Shown here in pieces: positions 1 to 8,476 of a stretch of 64,000 bases of DNA. Position 1 is the first letter of the stretch. The number at the start of each line of letters is the position of its first letter. The notes beneath the pieces were generated by a model. The model had not been told where the DNA came from and did not search any database. It saw only the letters and a list, made by a program, of their open reading frames with translations. Location: the NCBI GenBank assembly GCA_018380885.1, contig JAGZSY010000001.1:186001-250000 (forward strand), given 5' to 3'. Origin of the DNA: Enterocloster asparagiformis. Lineage in GTDB: Bacteria; Bacillota; Clostridia; Lachnospirales; Lachnospiraceae. The position numbers were made by a program, and so were the translations under genes.

Positions 1-399
1 CAGTCCATGACCCGCGACCACGATTTTGAGGTGCGCTACGAGGTTCAGGAGGAATGCGCGGACTGCTCCATGCTGAATTTCCTCCTTCAGCCCCTGGTGG
101 AAAACGCCATTGAACACGGTCTCGCCCGCCAGGAGGGAGGCGGGGAGCGGCTTCTGATCGTGCGCTGCCGCGCGGACGGGGAATTTCTGCTGTTCCAGAT
201 TTTAAACAACGGACCCAGGATGGACCGGGAACATCTGGAGGAGGTGCTGCGAAAGCCGGGAAAGGGCTACGGCATCTTCAACATCCGGGAGCGCATCCGG
301 ATTTATTACGGGGAGCGGTGCGGCATCTCGGTGGAGATCACGGAGGAGGGATATACCTGCTTTACCGTGAAATTGCTGCGGGAGCTGACCATTTCCTAA
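1..399 (+). CDS. YesM-type sensor histidine kinase, C-terminal fragment
   Basis: Open from the left edge, so only the last 132 or so residues are present. The fragment is the ATPase end of a histidine kinase: an N box (PLVENAIEHGL), then a glycine-rich segment (GKGYGIFNIRERI) that closes the nucleotide site. This arrangement is typical of the HPK7/LytS-YesM group, which pairs with YesN-type AraC response regulators and controls sugar uptake operons. The sugar importer begins 92 bp downstream on the same strand, so control of that operon is likely but inferred. The sensor domain and the phosphorylated histidine lie outside the window. Confidence 0.88.
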   Translation, partial: QSMTRDHDFEVRYEVQEECADCSMLNFLLQPLVENAIEHGLARQEGGGERLLIVRCRADGEFLLFQILNNGPRMDREHLEEVLRKPGKGYGIFNIRERIRIYYGERCGISVEITEEGYTCFTVKLLRELTIS

Positions 400-491
400 A
401 AAAAGTGCAAGGTTTCTAAAAAATATGTTAAAGAATACTCCTTCGGTCTGCGGTATGATAAGGACAACAAAAGAAGGAGGAAGGTAACGGT

Positions 492-1814
492 ATGAAAAAG
501 AAAATTTGGGGAACATTGTTGTGCGCCGCAATGGCGGCAAATCTTCTTGGCGGCTGCGCGGGGGCGGGAGCTGAAAAGACATCGGCGGAGAGCCCTGCGG
601 ACCAAAAGCAGGAGGCGGCGTCCAGCCAGGATACGGAGCCGGCGGGGGAAACGGGAAAAAAGGTGAAAATCCGCATGACCTACTGGAACAGCGAGGACAC
701 GGTGGAGGAGCTGCTCAAATATCTGGCAGAGGCTGTGCCGGAGGCTGAGATCGAGTACCAGTTTATCGACAACTCCAACTACGACACCATTGTGGACACC
801 CAGCTGTCCGCCGGGGAGGGGCCGGATATCATCTGCGAGTCCTCGGGACTGGCCTTAAAGCACGCCAGGCTGGGTTATCTCGTTCCGCTAAACGAGTTAG
901 GAGAACAGTTCCTGCCGTCGGGCGTCAGCGTTTACACCTACAACGGCGATATCTACGCGCTGCCGGGTACCAGCTGGTTTGAGGGAATCTTCTACAACAA
1001 GGAGATTTTTGCGGAGCACAATATCCAGCTGCCCACCACCTTTGACGAGTACATCAGCATGTGCAAACAGTTCCAGGAGCTGGGGATCACTCCCCTGGCC
1101 GCGGGCTTAAAGAAGGGCGGCCCCCTGATGAAGAACTCCATGGCCTTTGTGACCGCCGACTATCTGTCCAAGGATGCGGGCAAGAACTTCGGCGAGGAGT
1201 ACCGGGAGGGGAAAACCACCCTGGCGGGCAGCTGGGATCCCTATATGGAGAAGTGGTCCGAGATGATCACCGAGGGAGTCTACACCCAGGATATGACCGG
1301 GATCGACAAGGATCAGGCGCTGGAGCAGTTTGCGGTGGGCGACGCGGCCATGTTCTGCTCCGGCCCCTGGGACCTGGACACCATCATGAGCAAGAATCCT
1401 GATTTGCAGATCGACATGATGCCCTTCCACGGCTCCGAGGCCGACGCGGGATGGCTGGTAGGAGGCCCCGGCTGCGGATTTGCGGCCAACGCCGCTTCCC
1501 CCAACCTGGAAGTGGTGATGAAGGTTCTGGACGCCATCGCCTCCCCGGAGGGCCAGAAGGCGTTCTGGGAGAACAACCAGGGCGGTTCCTCCTACTTAAA
1601 GGGCGTGACCTTTGACCTGCCGGACGCTTACAACAGCGTGGCGGACACCCTGGCCGCAGGCAACGTGTACTGTCCGTGGGACGCCTGGGGCGTGGCGGCC
1701 AGCGCGCACAAGGTGTTTGAGACCGAGATGCAGAGCTATTTTATCGGGGCACAGGATTTGCACACAACCCTGGCCAATGTGGACCAGGTGGTGAAGGAGC
1801 TGCTGGAGAAATAA
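492..1814 (+). CDS. Sugar ABC transporter substrate-binding lipoprotein
   Basis: 440-residue extracellular binding protein of the family-1 solute-binding type used by carbohydrate ABC importers. It starts with a short basic region, a hydrophobic stretch and a lipobox (LLGGC, lipidated Cys about residue 22), followed by a Ser/Ala/Glu-rich linker that tethers it outside the membrane. The mature domain opens with a typical strand (KIRMTYWNSED) and has family-like segments such as GEGPDIICE and YALPGTSW. A GGAGG ribosome site lies 11 nt before the ATG. It is first in an operon with two permeases, a deacetylase, a GH65 phosphorylase and a phosphatase, so the ligand is probably a disaccharide or oligosaccharide; which one is not visible. 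Confidence 0.93.
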   Translation: MKKKIWGTLLCAAMAANLLGGCAGAGAEKTSAESPADQKQEAASSQDTEPAGETGKKVKIRMTYWNSEDTVEELLKYLAEAVPEAEIEYQFIDNSNYDTIVDTQLSAGEGPDIICESSGLALKHARLGYLVPLNELGEQFLPSGVSVYTYNGDIYALPGTSWFEGIFYNKEIFAEHNIQLPTTFDEYISMCKQFQELGITPLAAGLKKGGPLMKNSMAFVTADYLSKDAGKNFGEEYREGKTTLAGSWDPYMEKWSEMITEGVYTQDMTGIDKDQALEQFAVGDAAMFCSGPWDLDTIMSKNPDLQIDMMPFHGSEADAGWLVGGPGCGFAANAASPNLEVVMKVLDAIASPEGQKAFWENNQGGSSYLKGVTFDLPDAYNSVADTLAAGNVYCPWDAWGVAASAHKVFETEMQSYFIGAQDLHTTLANVDQVVKELLEK

Positions 1815-1820
1815 AAGGAT

Positions 1821-1882
1821 AACAGCGAAAAACGCTGTTCATGCAGTGGGGAAGGAGATTTCCGCATGGGCAGCGTTTTTTT
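1821..1882 (+). terminator. Intercistronic terminator/attenuator with two alternative folds
   Basis: Between the binding protein and the first permease. A small hairpin (AACAGCG, five A, CGCTGTT; 1821-1839) is followed by a longer nested one: CGCTG 1833-1837 pairs with CAGCG 1871-1875, CATGC 1840-1844 pairs with GCATG 1864-1868, and seven T follow (1876-1882). The segment CGCTG is shared, so the two structures exclude each other. The second looks like a Rho-independent terminator. A partial terminator here would lower permease expression relative to the binding protein. Confidence 0.75.
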
Positions 1883-1918
1883 GCACCTTTTTTTCGGGAT
1901 TTTGATGGGAGACTGCGT

Positions 1919-2821
1919 ATGAAACATAAGACCAGAAAGCGGACAGCCGGTTCCCTGGGGGGATATTTCGGTATCTTTCTGACTCCGGCCCTGGCGATTT
2001 ACCTGCTGTTCAGCATCGTTCCGTTTATCTGCACATTTTATTACAGCTTTACCGACTACACGGATTTAAATCCCGTGAACCTGCATTTTGTGGGCTGGAA
2101 GAACTATTTAAAGGTTTTTGAGACGCCGCTGATGGTGGCCGCGATTAAAAATTCGATCATCTACGCCGTGCTGTTGACCGGCTTTCAGACGGTTCTGGGG
2201 CTGCCCCTGGCCGTGATTCTGGACAAGAAGCTGAAAACGCGGAATTTTCTGCGGGCGGCATTTTTCTTTCCCGCGGTGTTCAGCTCCCTGATCATCGGCT
2301 ACCTGTGGAGCTTTATCATGTCCTCGTCCAATTACGGGCTGGTCAACAACCTTTTGCACCAGATGGGTTTTGGCACCTTCAATTTCTTCACCGCGGATAG
2401 GGCGCTCTACTCGGTGATCTTCACGCAGATTTGGCAGTGGACCGGCTGGGCCATGGTCATATACTTAGCGAACCTCCAGAGCATTTCCCCGGACCTCTAC
2501 GAGGCCGCGGACATCGACGGAGCCGCCGGGATTAAAAAGTTCTGGTATCTCACCCTTCCGCTGATGTGCCCCTCGGTGAAAATTATCGTGGTGACAGGGC
2601 TGATCGGCGGGATGAAAGCGTTCGACGTGATCTATTCCATGACCAACGGCGGTCCGGGAAACGCAACTCAGACCGTGATGATGGTGATTATGAAAAAGGG
2701 CATCTCCGACGGCTTTTACAGCACGGGAGCTGCCTTCGGCGTCTGCTTTTTCGTGATTGTGCTCTGCATCAGCACCGTAGTGACGAGGCTTATGGGCAAG
2801 TGGAGCGAGGCAATACAGTAA
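1919..2821 (+). CDS. Sugar ABC transporter permease (MalF/UgpA type)
   Basis: 300-residue integral membrane permease with about six transmembrane segments, starting with a basic N-terminus (MKHKTRKR) and a first helix at GIFLTPALAIYLLFSIVPF. The cytoplasmic EAA loop that contacts the ATPase is visible as EAADIDGAAGIKKFWYLTLP. The start at 1919 is preferred because the upstream in-frame ATG at 1841 lies inside the terminator hairpin and would add 26 residues unlike the family. It pairs with the permease that follows 12 bp later. No ATP-binding subunit is encoded in this operon, so a shared MsmX-type ATPase elsewhere is inferred. Confidence 0.93.
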   Translation: MKHKTRKRTAGSLGGYFGIFLTPALAIYLLFSIVPFICTFYYSFTDYTDLNPVNLHFVGWKNYLKVFETPLMVAAIKNSIIYAVLLTGFQTVLGLPLAVILDKKLKTRNFLRAAFFFPAVFSSLIIGYLWSFIMSSSNYGLVNNLLHQMGFGTFNFFTADRALYSVIFTQIWQWTGWAMVIYLANLQSISPDLYEAADIDGAAGIKKFWYLTLPLMCPSVKIIVVTGLIGGMKAFDVIYSMTNGGPGNATQTVMMVIMKKGISDGFYSTGAAFGVCFFVIVLCISTVVTRLMGKWSEAIQ

Positions 2822-2833
2822 GGAGAGATGGAT

Positions 2834-3664
2834 ATGGTAAAACGGAAGAGAAGGCTTATGATATTGGAGGCGGCCATGATTTTTCTGGCAATCCTCTGGT
2901 TTGTGCCGATCTATTATCTGGTGGTCACGACCCTGAAAAATCCCCGCGAGGCCACGGCCAGCCCTCTGGCCCTGCCGAGAATCCCGGAATTTCACAACTA
3001 TGTGGCGGCCTGGAAGAACATGCAGTTTCCGCGCGCGTTTGGCAACACCCTGTTTATCACCGTGGCGGCCGTGTGCTCCATCGTGGTGTTCGCCTCCATG
3101 GCGGGGTACGCACTGGCCAGGTCCAAAAACCGGGCCGGGAACACCGTGTTCCTGCTCTTCATGGCCGGACTGGTGGTGCCCTTTCAGATGAACATTGTCA
3201 GCCTCTACAAGATCGTGAAATCCTTCCACCTGATGAACACGCCCTTTGCCGTGATCGTGGTGAACGTGGCGGTCAATATGCCCCAGGCGGTGTTTTTGTT
3301 CAAGGAGTTCATCGAGGGCACGGTGCCCAAGGAGCTTGAGGAGGCGGCGGAGATCGACGGGTGCTCCGTCTCCATGAAGTTTTTCAAGGTGGTGCTGCCG
3401 TTACTCAGCCCTATTATCTCCACAGTGGTTATCATCGTGGCCCTCAACGTGTGGAACAACTTTCTGACGCCCCTGCTGTTTTTGCAGACCCGGGAAAAGG
3501 ACGTGATTCTCCAGGAGGTGGCCCGCAATATCGGCCAGTTTGCCACGGACTGGACGGCGCTGTTTCCCATGCTGATGCTGGGCGTGCTGCCGCTGATGAT
3601 TTTTTACGTGTTCATGCAGAAATATATTATCGCCGGGGTGGCGGCCGGCGCGGTAAAGGGGTGA
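2834..3664 (+). CDS. Sugar ABC transporter permease (MalG/UgpE type)
   Basis: 276-residue inner-membrane permease, second half of the heterodimeric channel. Its first helix (MILEAAMIFLAILWFVPIYYLVVTTLK) and periplasm-side segment are typical of MalG-like proteins, and the EAA loop reads EAAEIDGCSVSMKFFKVVLP. Two ATGs compete: 2828 sits only 2 nt from the AGGAG at 2821-2825, whereas 2834 has an 8-nt spacing and is chosen. The gene follows the first permease closely and ends 5 nt before the deacetylase start, so the genes are cotranscribed and probably translationally coupled. Confidence 0.92.
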   Translation: MVKRKRRLMILEAAMIFLAILWFVPIYYLVVTTLKNPREATASPLALPRIPEFHNYVAAWKNMQFPRAFGNTLFITVAAVCSIVVFASMAGYALARSKNRAGNTVFLLFMAGLVVPFQMNIVSLYKIVKSFHLMNTPFAVIVVNVAVNMPQAVFLFKEFIEGTVPKELEEAAEIDGCSVSMKFFKVVLPLLSPIISTVVIIVALNVWNNFLTPLLFLQTREKDVILQEVARNIGQFATDWTALFPMLMLGVLPLMIFYVFMQKYIIAGVAAGAVKG

Positions 3665-3669
3665 GGAAT

Positions 3670-4572
3670 GTGAGGGAAGAGCGGATTGACAAAACCTCCG
3701 GACAAATCATGGTGATCGTGCCACACCAGGACGACGAGATTCTGATGTGCGCCGGAATCCTGAGAAGCGCGGTTTTAGCCGGCCTGCGCCCGGTGGTGGT
3801 CATGGTGACCAACGGGGACTGCGGCAGCAGCGACGGGGAGACGGGCCGGGCGCGGCTGCGGGAAACGCTGAACAGCCTGGCGCTTTTGGGCGTTGGGAGC
3901 GGCCAGGTTGAGTTTCTGGGCTACGCGGACACGGGAATGCCCAGGGAGGAGAGCTTTCTGTATCGGTTATACCGGGAAACGGACGGGGAGCGGGTGTTTG
4001 CCTCCCACTGCTGCGCGCAGACATACGGCCTGCCGGAAAAACAGACCTTTCACCGAACGACCTGGGGGGCCGAGGCCGCCTACACCAGGAAGAACCTGGC
4101 GGGGGACCTGGAATCCGTGATCCGGGCCTACAGACCGGATAAAATCTTTACCACCCACCCGGCGGACACCCACGGGGACCACGAGGCGCTGTTTTGGTTT
4201 ACCGCGGACATTCTGAGGGACATGAGAGCGGCCGGGGAAGCGGCTCCAAAGCTGTACGGCGGGCTGGTTCACTCCCCGGCGGGGGACGACAGGTGGCCCG
4301 CCAGGGGAACCGGGGGCGTCTACGGCTGCCCGGAGGGCTTGGACCGGATTTCACCCTGGAAATGGGAGGAGCGCGTCCGCTTCGCCGTTCCGGAGGAGAT
4401 GAGGGGGCCTTTAGACGGGAACTTAAAGCACCGGGCGGTGGCGGCCTTCCCGACGGCCTTAAAGCCGGATGCGGCAGCGTTTTTGTTCTCCTTCGTGAAG
4501 GACGAGGAACTATTTTGGCAGATTGAGATTCAGGATACAGACAGGCGGGGAGCGGAAAATGGAGTGGAATAA
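3670..4572 (+). CDS. PIG-L family N-deacetylase
   Basis: About 300 residues of the PIG-L/LmbE metal-dependent deacetylase family, which removes N-acetyl groups from GlcNAc-type sugars. The zinc motif is visible near the N-terminus as PHQDDE (family usual PHPDDE; His about 19, Asp 21-22), and a second metal-binding segment appears as THPADTHGDHE. No signal peptide, so it should act in the cytoplasm. The start is uncertain: GTG 3670 follows GAGGA at 3663-3667 closely, GTG 3661 is an alternative, and ATG 3709 has no ribosome site. It overlaps the GH65 gene by 14 nt. Placed between an importer and a phosphorylase, it may deacetylate the imported sugar. Confidence 0.88.
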   Translation: MREERIDKTSGQIMVIVPHQDDEILMCAGILRSAVLAGLRPVVVMVTNGDCGSSDGETGRARLRETLNSLALLGVGSGQVEFLGYADTGMPREESFLYRLYRETDGERVFASHCCAQTYGLPEKQTFHRTTWGAEAAYTRKNLAGDLESVIRAYRPDKIFTTHPADTHGDHEALFWFTADILRDMRAAGEAAPKLYGGLVHSPAGDDRWPARGTGGVYGCPEGLDRISPWKWEERVRFAVPEEMRGPLDGNLKHRAVAAFPTALKPDAAAFLFSFVKDEELFWQIEIQDTDRRGAENGVE

Positions 4573-6910
4573 CACGAATATTTACCCGGTGGAGCCCTGG
4601 ACCGTGACCGAGGAGGGCTTTTCTGCGGAGAACAATTACCGCAATGAGACGACCTTCGCGCTGTCCAACGGATACATCGGGACCAGGGGCACCTACGAGG
4701 AGGGCTACGACTTCCCGGAGGATCAGGGGTTAGAAGGAAACTTTATCAACGGTTTTTACGAGAGCGGGAAAATCCGCTATGGGGAGTGGAACTACGGCTT
4801 TCCGGAGGAGAGCCAGTCGCTCTTGAACCTGCCAAATTTAAAGCAGATTCGTCTGTTTGTGGACGGCGAGGAGTTCGACATGCGGCAGGGAGGGCTGATT
4901 GAGGCTGGCCGGACCCTGCACATGGACCGGGCCACGGTGAGCCGCCGGGTGTTCTGGGAGTCCAGGTCCGGAAAGCAGGTGGAGATCGAGACGGGCCGCC
5001 TGGTGAGCTTCCGGGTGAAAAACCTTATGGAGCAGGTCTACCGGGTGACGCCCTTGAATTTCGAAGGGGAGCTGGCATTTGTCTCCACCCTGCAGGCGGA
5101 TGTTGAGAACCATACCCGCAGGACCAATCCGCTGGTGGATTACGGGCCCTTCGGCCGCCGCCTTAAGCCGGATGCGCTCACGGCGGACGGAGGATTCCTT
5201 TACTACCAGGGAACCACAAAGGGCAGCCGCCTGACCATGGCCTGCGCCTGCGGCCACCGCCTGATGGGAGCCGGAGGGCGGGAGCTCATAACCTCCGAGG
5301 CTTCCCCCAGCCGGCTTTTTGCGCAGGCTTGCATCCGCGTGCCCGCAAGGCGGGGGGAGACGGTGGTTTTGGAAAAGCAGATCGCCTACGCCTCCTGTCT
5401 GGAGATGGAGCGGGAGCGGCTGCGGCCGTTCCTGGAGGAGGTAATCCGGGAGGCCGGGGACCGGGGCTGGGCGCAGGAGGAGGCCTGGCAGAAACGGTAT
5501 ATGGACGGGCTTTGGCGCGGGGCGGACATTGTGATTCGCGGCGACACGGCTTTGCAGCAGGGGCTCAGGTTCAACCTGTTCCACGTCATGCAGGCCGCGG
5601 GGCGGGACGGGAGAACCGGCATGGGCGCCAAGGGGCTTTCGGGCGAGGGCTATGAGGGCCACTATTTCTGGGACACGGAAATGTATGTGCTGCCGTTCTT
5701 TATCTACACCAACCCACAGCTGGCAAAGCCCCTGCTCTCGTACCGGTTTCACACCCTGGACGCGGCCAGGGAGAGGGCGGGAGTGCTGGGCCACGGGAAG
5801 GGGGCCTTGTACCCGTGGCGCACCATAAACGGGCGGGAGGCCTCCACCTACTATCCCCTTGGCACGGCCCAGTACCACATCAACGCGGACATCGCCTACG
5901 CCTTCAAGCTGTACGTGGATGTGACCGGGGATATGGATTTCCTGAAGGAGCAGGCGGCGGAGGTGCTGATCGAGACGGCCAGGGTGTGGGCGGACGTGGG
6001 CTGCTTCGCCGAATCCAAAGGGGGAAAATACTGCATCTGCGCGGTGACCGGCCCGGACGAGTACAACGCCATTGTGGACAACAATTTTTACACCAACCTG
6101 ATGGCGCGGGAAAATCTGCGGGCAGCGGTCTGGGCGCTGGACACCTTAAAGGAGATTGATCCGGAGCGGTACGAGCACCTGTGGGACGCGCTCAAGCTGG
6201 AGCCGGAGGAGCCAGAGCTCTGGGAGCGGATCATTGAAAACATGTATTTCCCCTACGATGAGAGACGGCGGGTCTATCCGCTGGACGACGGGTTTCTCAT
6301 GAGAAAGCCCTGGGACGAGTCGAAGATTCCGCCGGAAAAGCGCCATCTTCTCTACGAGAATTACCACCCGCTGTTTATCTTCCGGCAGCGGATGTCCAAG
6401 CAGGCGGACGCCATCCTGGGAATGTACCTGCACAGCCAGCTGTTTACCCAGGAGGAGTTGAAGCGGAATTACGATTTCTACCAGGAGGTCACGCTGCACC
6501 ACTCCTCCCTGTCCACCTGCATTTTCGGAATCCTGGCCTGCCGCATCGGGGAATACGGCGACGCCTGCCGGTATTTCAACCAGTCCGTGCGCATGGACCT
6601 GGACGATTACCACGGCAATTTTTACGCCGGAATCCACGCCGCCAACATGGCCGGGAGCTGGCAGGCCGTTGTGAACGGCTTCGCGGGGCTCAGGATGAAC
6701 GGCGGCATCGCGGAGCTTAGCCCCTATCTCCCGGAGGGGTGGGAGGGGTACGAGTTCCCGCTGAGGATCGGGGGCAGCTCCCTTCGGGTCAGCGCGGACC
6801 GGGAGAAAACCGCGGTCACTTTGACGGCGGGGAAACCTGTGGAGCTGAGGCTGTTCGGGGAGCTGAAAAAATTGGAAAGGGTGGGGGATCGGATTGAACA
6901 AGAAATATAG
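4559..6910 (+). CDS. Glycoside hydrolase family 65 disaccharide phosphorylase
   Basis: 783 residues, the usual GH65 length. The N-terminal beta-sandwich carries the family opening (ETTFALSNGYIGTRGTYEEG); the (alpha/alpha)6 barrel carries GHYFWDTEMY and the catalytic acid motif TGPDEYN, with the general-acid Glu about residue 501, followed by NNFYTN. The enzyme splits an alpha-glucosyl disaccharide with phosphate to give beta-glucose 1-phosphate plus a second sugar. Maltose, kojibiose, nigerose and trehalose phosphorylases share these motifs, so specificity cannot be read. The ATG at 4559 is chosen for the GGGGAG site 7 nt before it. Cytoplasmic, in an operon with an importer, a PIG-L deacetylase and a HAD phosphatase. 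Confidence 0.94.
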   Translation: MEWNNTNIYPVEPWTVTEEGFSAENNYRNETTFALSNGYIGTRGTYEEGYDFPEDQGLEGNFINGFYESGKIRYGEWNYGFPEESQSLLNLPNLKQIRLFVDGEEFDMRQGGLIEAGRTLHMDRATVSRRVFWESRSGKQVEIETGRLVSFRVKNLMEQVYRVTPLNFEGELAFVSTLQADVENHTRRTNPLVDYGPFGRRLKPDALTADGGFLYYQGTTKGSRLTMACACGHRLMGAGGRELITSEASPSRLFAQACIRVPARRGETVVLEKQIAYASCLEMERERLRPFLEEVIREAGDRGWAQEEAWQKRYMDGLWRGADIVIRGDTALQQGLRFNLFHVMQAAGRDGRTGMGAKGLSGEGYEGHYFWDTEMYVLPFFIYTNPQLAKPLLSYRFHTLDAARERAGVLGHGKGALYPWRTINGREASTYYPLGTAQYHINADIAYAFKLYVDVTGDMDFLKEQAAEVLIETARVWADVGCFAESKGGKYCICAVTGPDEYNAIVDNNFYTNLMARENLRAAVWALDTLKEIDPERYEHLWDALKLEPEEPELWERIIENMYFPYDERRRVYPLDDGFLMRKPWDESKIPPEKRHLLYENYHPLFIFRQRMSKQADAILGMYLHSQLFTQEELKRNYDFYQEVTLHHSSLSTCIFGILACRIGEYGDACRYFNQSVRMDLDDYHGNFYAGIHAANMAGSWQAVVNGFAGLRMNGGIAELSPYLPEGWEGYEFPLRIGGSSLRVSADREKTAVTLTAGKPVELRLFGELKKLERVGDRIEQEI

Positions 6911-7772
6911 AGCCATATTTTTTGACTGGGACGGAACCGCCGTATATTCCAGGACGTCCCCGGCGAACCAGGCGGCGGAGGCCATGGCCCCGCTTCTGGC
7001 GCAGGGGGTCAAGCTGGCGGTGGTCAGCGGCACCACGCTGAAAAACATCGGCGGCGGAACCCTGGCGGAGCGTCTGGGGGAGAGCGCGCGGGGAAATCTG
7101 TATTTCGGCCTGGGCAGAGGCGCCTTTAACTACGCGGTGGAGGAGGGAGCAAAGCCCTGCGAGTTCGCGGAGAATCTGCCCGGCAGGGAGGAGCTTCTCG
7201 CCATCCACGACTGCTGCTATGCCCTGCACCGGCTGCTGCTCGAGCGGTATAATTTTCCCAGCGATATCGTTTTCTCGAGGCCCAATTACTGTAAGATCGA
7301 CCTGGCCGTTTCCGGCCGCCGGGAAGGCGGGCTGTACCTGCAAAAGGACGAGATCGGCCTTCTGAAGGCCCGGCTGGCTGAGGCGGGAATCGTGGGCGGG
7401 TTAGGGGAACTGTTCCGGCTGGCGCGGCAGATGGGAGAACAGCATGGAATCCCTCTGATCCCCACCTGCGACGCCAAGTACCTGGAGGTTGGAACCACCA
7501 GCAAGAGCAGCAATGTGGACGTGATTTTCAGCAAATTGCAGGCGGAATGGGGGATAACCGCCCAGGAGTGCTGCTTCTGGGGGGATGAGTACCTGGAGAT
7601 CGACGATGGAATCTATGGAAGCGACAGCTTTATGCGGACGGAACTTACAAAAGATGGGGATTTTTTCGACGTGTCCGATATACCGGGGCGCAGGCCCGAG
7701 GGCGTGACGGTTGTGGGCGGGGGCGTGGAGCGGTTCCTGGGGTTTTTGCGGGAGCAGGCGGAAAATCCGTGA
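6894..7772 (+). CDS. HAD superfamily phosphatase (Cof/IIB-like)
   Basis: 292 residues with the four HAD motifs: DWDGT (nucleophile Asp about residue 11), VVSGT, a Lys in TTSKSSNVD, and GDEYLEIDDG. The large insert after motif II suggests a C2 (IIB-type) cap as in Cof or sucrose-phosphate phosphatases, unlike the small C1 cap of beta-phosphoglucomutase that usually accompanies GH65 enzymes. It starts at TTG 6894 with GGGGGA 6 nt upstream and overlaps the phosphorylase end by 17 nt. It may dephosphorylate a sugar phosphate in this pathway; a mutase role cannot be excluded. Last gene of the operon. Confidence 0.82.
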   Translation: MNKKYRAIFFDWDGTAVYSRTSPANQAAEAMAPLLAQGVKLAVVSGTTLKNIGGGTLAERLGESARGNLYFGLGRGAFNYAVEEGAKPCEFAENLPGREELLAIHDCCYALHRLLLERYNFPSDIVFSRPNYCKIDLAVSGRREGGLYLQKDEIGLLKARLAEAGIVGGLGELFRLARQMGEQHGIPLIPTCDAKYLEVGTTSKSSNVDVIFSKLQAEWGITAQECCFWGDEYLEIDDGIYGSDSFMRTELTKDGDFFDVSDIPGRRPEGVTVVGGGVERFLGFLREQAENP

Positions 7773-7887
7773 TTGCGGATTGGTCCGCGGAATATCCGCC
7801 GGGGCGCCAGGTGAAGTCTTTCGCGAATTCGGTCCGTGTGATACAATCATAGAAGAAACTAAAATTTGACGAGGGGGAGTTGCTTCT

Positions 7888-8283
7888 ATGATTTTGCGCT
7901 GTTTTTCAAAAGAGAGAGAGCGGGTGCTGCTGAAATTTTATCCTTCCGCCGCGGACGCCTGCCCGGGAGATTATTACGGCGCCTGCGCCGATCCGCTGAC
8001 CGTCTATGAGACGGATTACACCAAGCTGCTGCTGCCGTATCTGAAAGCGGTTCAGCCGGATTTCGACGTGTGCCGGAACAACTGGATAGCCCGGGAGCAG
8101 TGGGACGAGGTGATCCGGCGCATTGAGGGCGACATGGGCCATATCCAGTTCGACGACACGGTATTTGACTTTTACACCGGATTTGTGGCCTGGATCACGG
8201 AGGCCCTGAAGCAGCAGGAAATGATTGTGACGGAGGGGAATCAATCGCTGGAACCGTTGAAATGTGAGGAGCGCCGGCAGTGA
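7888..8283 (+). CDS. Hypothetical protein, 131 residues
   Basis: I do not recognise this protein. It has no signal peptide or membrane segment; it is acidic, rich in Tyr, Trp and Asp, and has mixed helix/strand character (for example YETDYTKLLLPYLKAVQPDFDVC and NNWIAREQWDEVIRRIEGD). The start is well supported by GAGGGGGAG about 11 nt before the ATG. A possible TACAAT -10 element lies at 7842-7847. It stands alone between the sugar operon and a long non-coding stretch. Probably a cytoplasmic protein of unknown function. Confidence 0.7.
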   Translation: MILRCFSKERERVLLKFYPSAADACPGDYYGACADPLTVYETDYTKLLLPYLKAVQPDFDVCRNNWIAREQWDEVIRRIEGDMGHIQFDDTVFDFYTGFVAWITEALKQQEMIVTEGNQSLEPLKCEERRQ

Positions 8284-8316
8284 TTCCCGCCGCTTGAATT
8301 CGGTTGGGGACGCTGC

Positions 8317-8359
8317 CTGTCCACAGAGAATCCCCAGCCTATCCCCATAGTTATCCACA
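8317..8359 (+). other. Phased array of four DnaA-box-like 9-mers
   Basis: Four related 9-mers start at 8317 (CTGTCCACA), 8328 (GAATCCCCA), 8339 (CTATCCCCA) and 8351 (TTATCCACA), that is at intervals of 11, 11 and 12 bp, about one helical turn. The last matches the DnaA-box consensus TTATCCACA exactly; the others differ at 2, 3 and 2 positions. The block lies in a 448-bp gap without a recognisable gene, followed by AT-rich DNA from about 8510. It is not beside dnaA or dnaN, so it is unlikely to be the replication origin itself. Confidence 0.5.
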
Positions 8360-8448
8360 ATGCACGCCGCAATTTCGGTAAAAAAACGGGGCGGTTGGGG
8401 ATAAATACAGATTGGGACCGGAGCTTTTAGAGAGATTCGGACAAAGAG

Positions 8449-8476
8449 AATGACCAGCCGGGGGAGCTGGTCATTT
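8449..8476 (+). terminator. Ten-bp perfect hairpin, terminator-like
   Basis: AATGACCAGC (8449-8458) pairs perfectly with GCTGGTCATT (8466-8475) around a 7-nt G-rich loop. Only a short pyrimidine tail (TTTCTC) follows, so as a Rho-independent terminator it would be weak. It is the only strong hairpin downstream of the 131-residue gene. Confidence 0.5.

Noticed and set aside
1841..1918. Extended N-terminus of the first sugar permease
   Set aside because: The upstream ATG is inside the terminator hairpin, and the additional 26 residues do not fit the family; ATG 1919 is used.
8317..8359. Replication origin
   Set aside because: No dnaA, dnaN, rpmH or other origin genes nearby and only one perfect DnaA box; kept as a DnaA-type site only.
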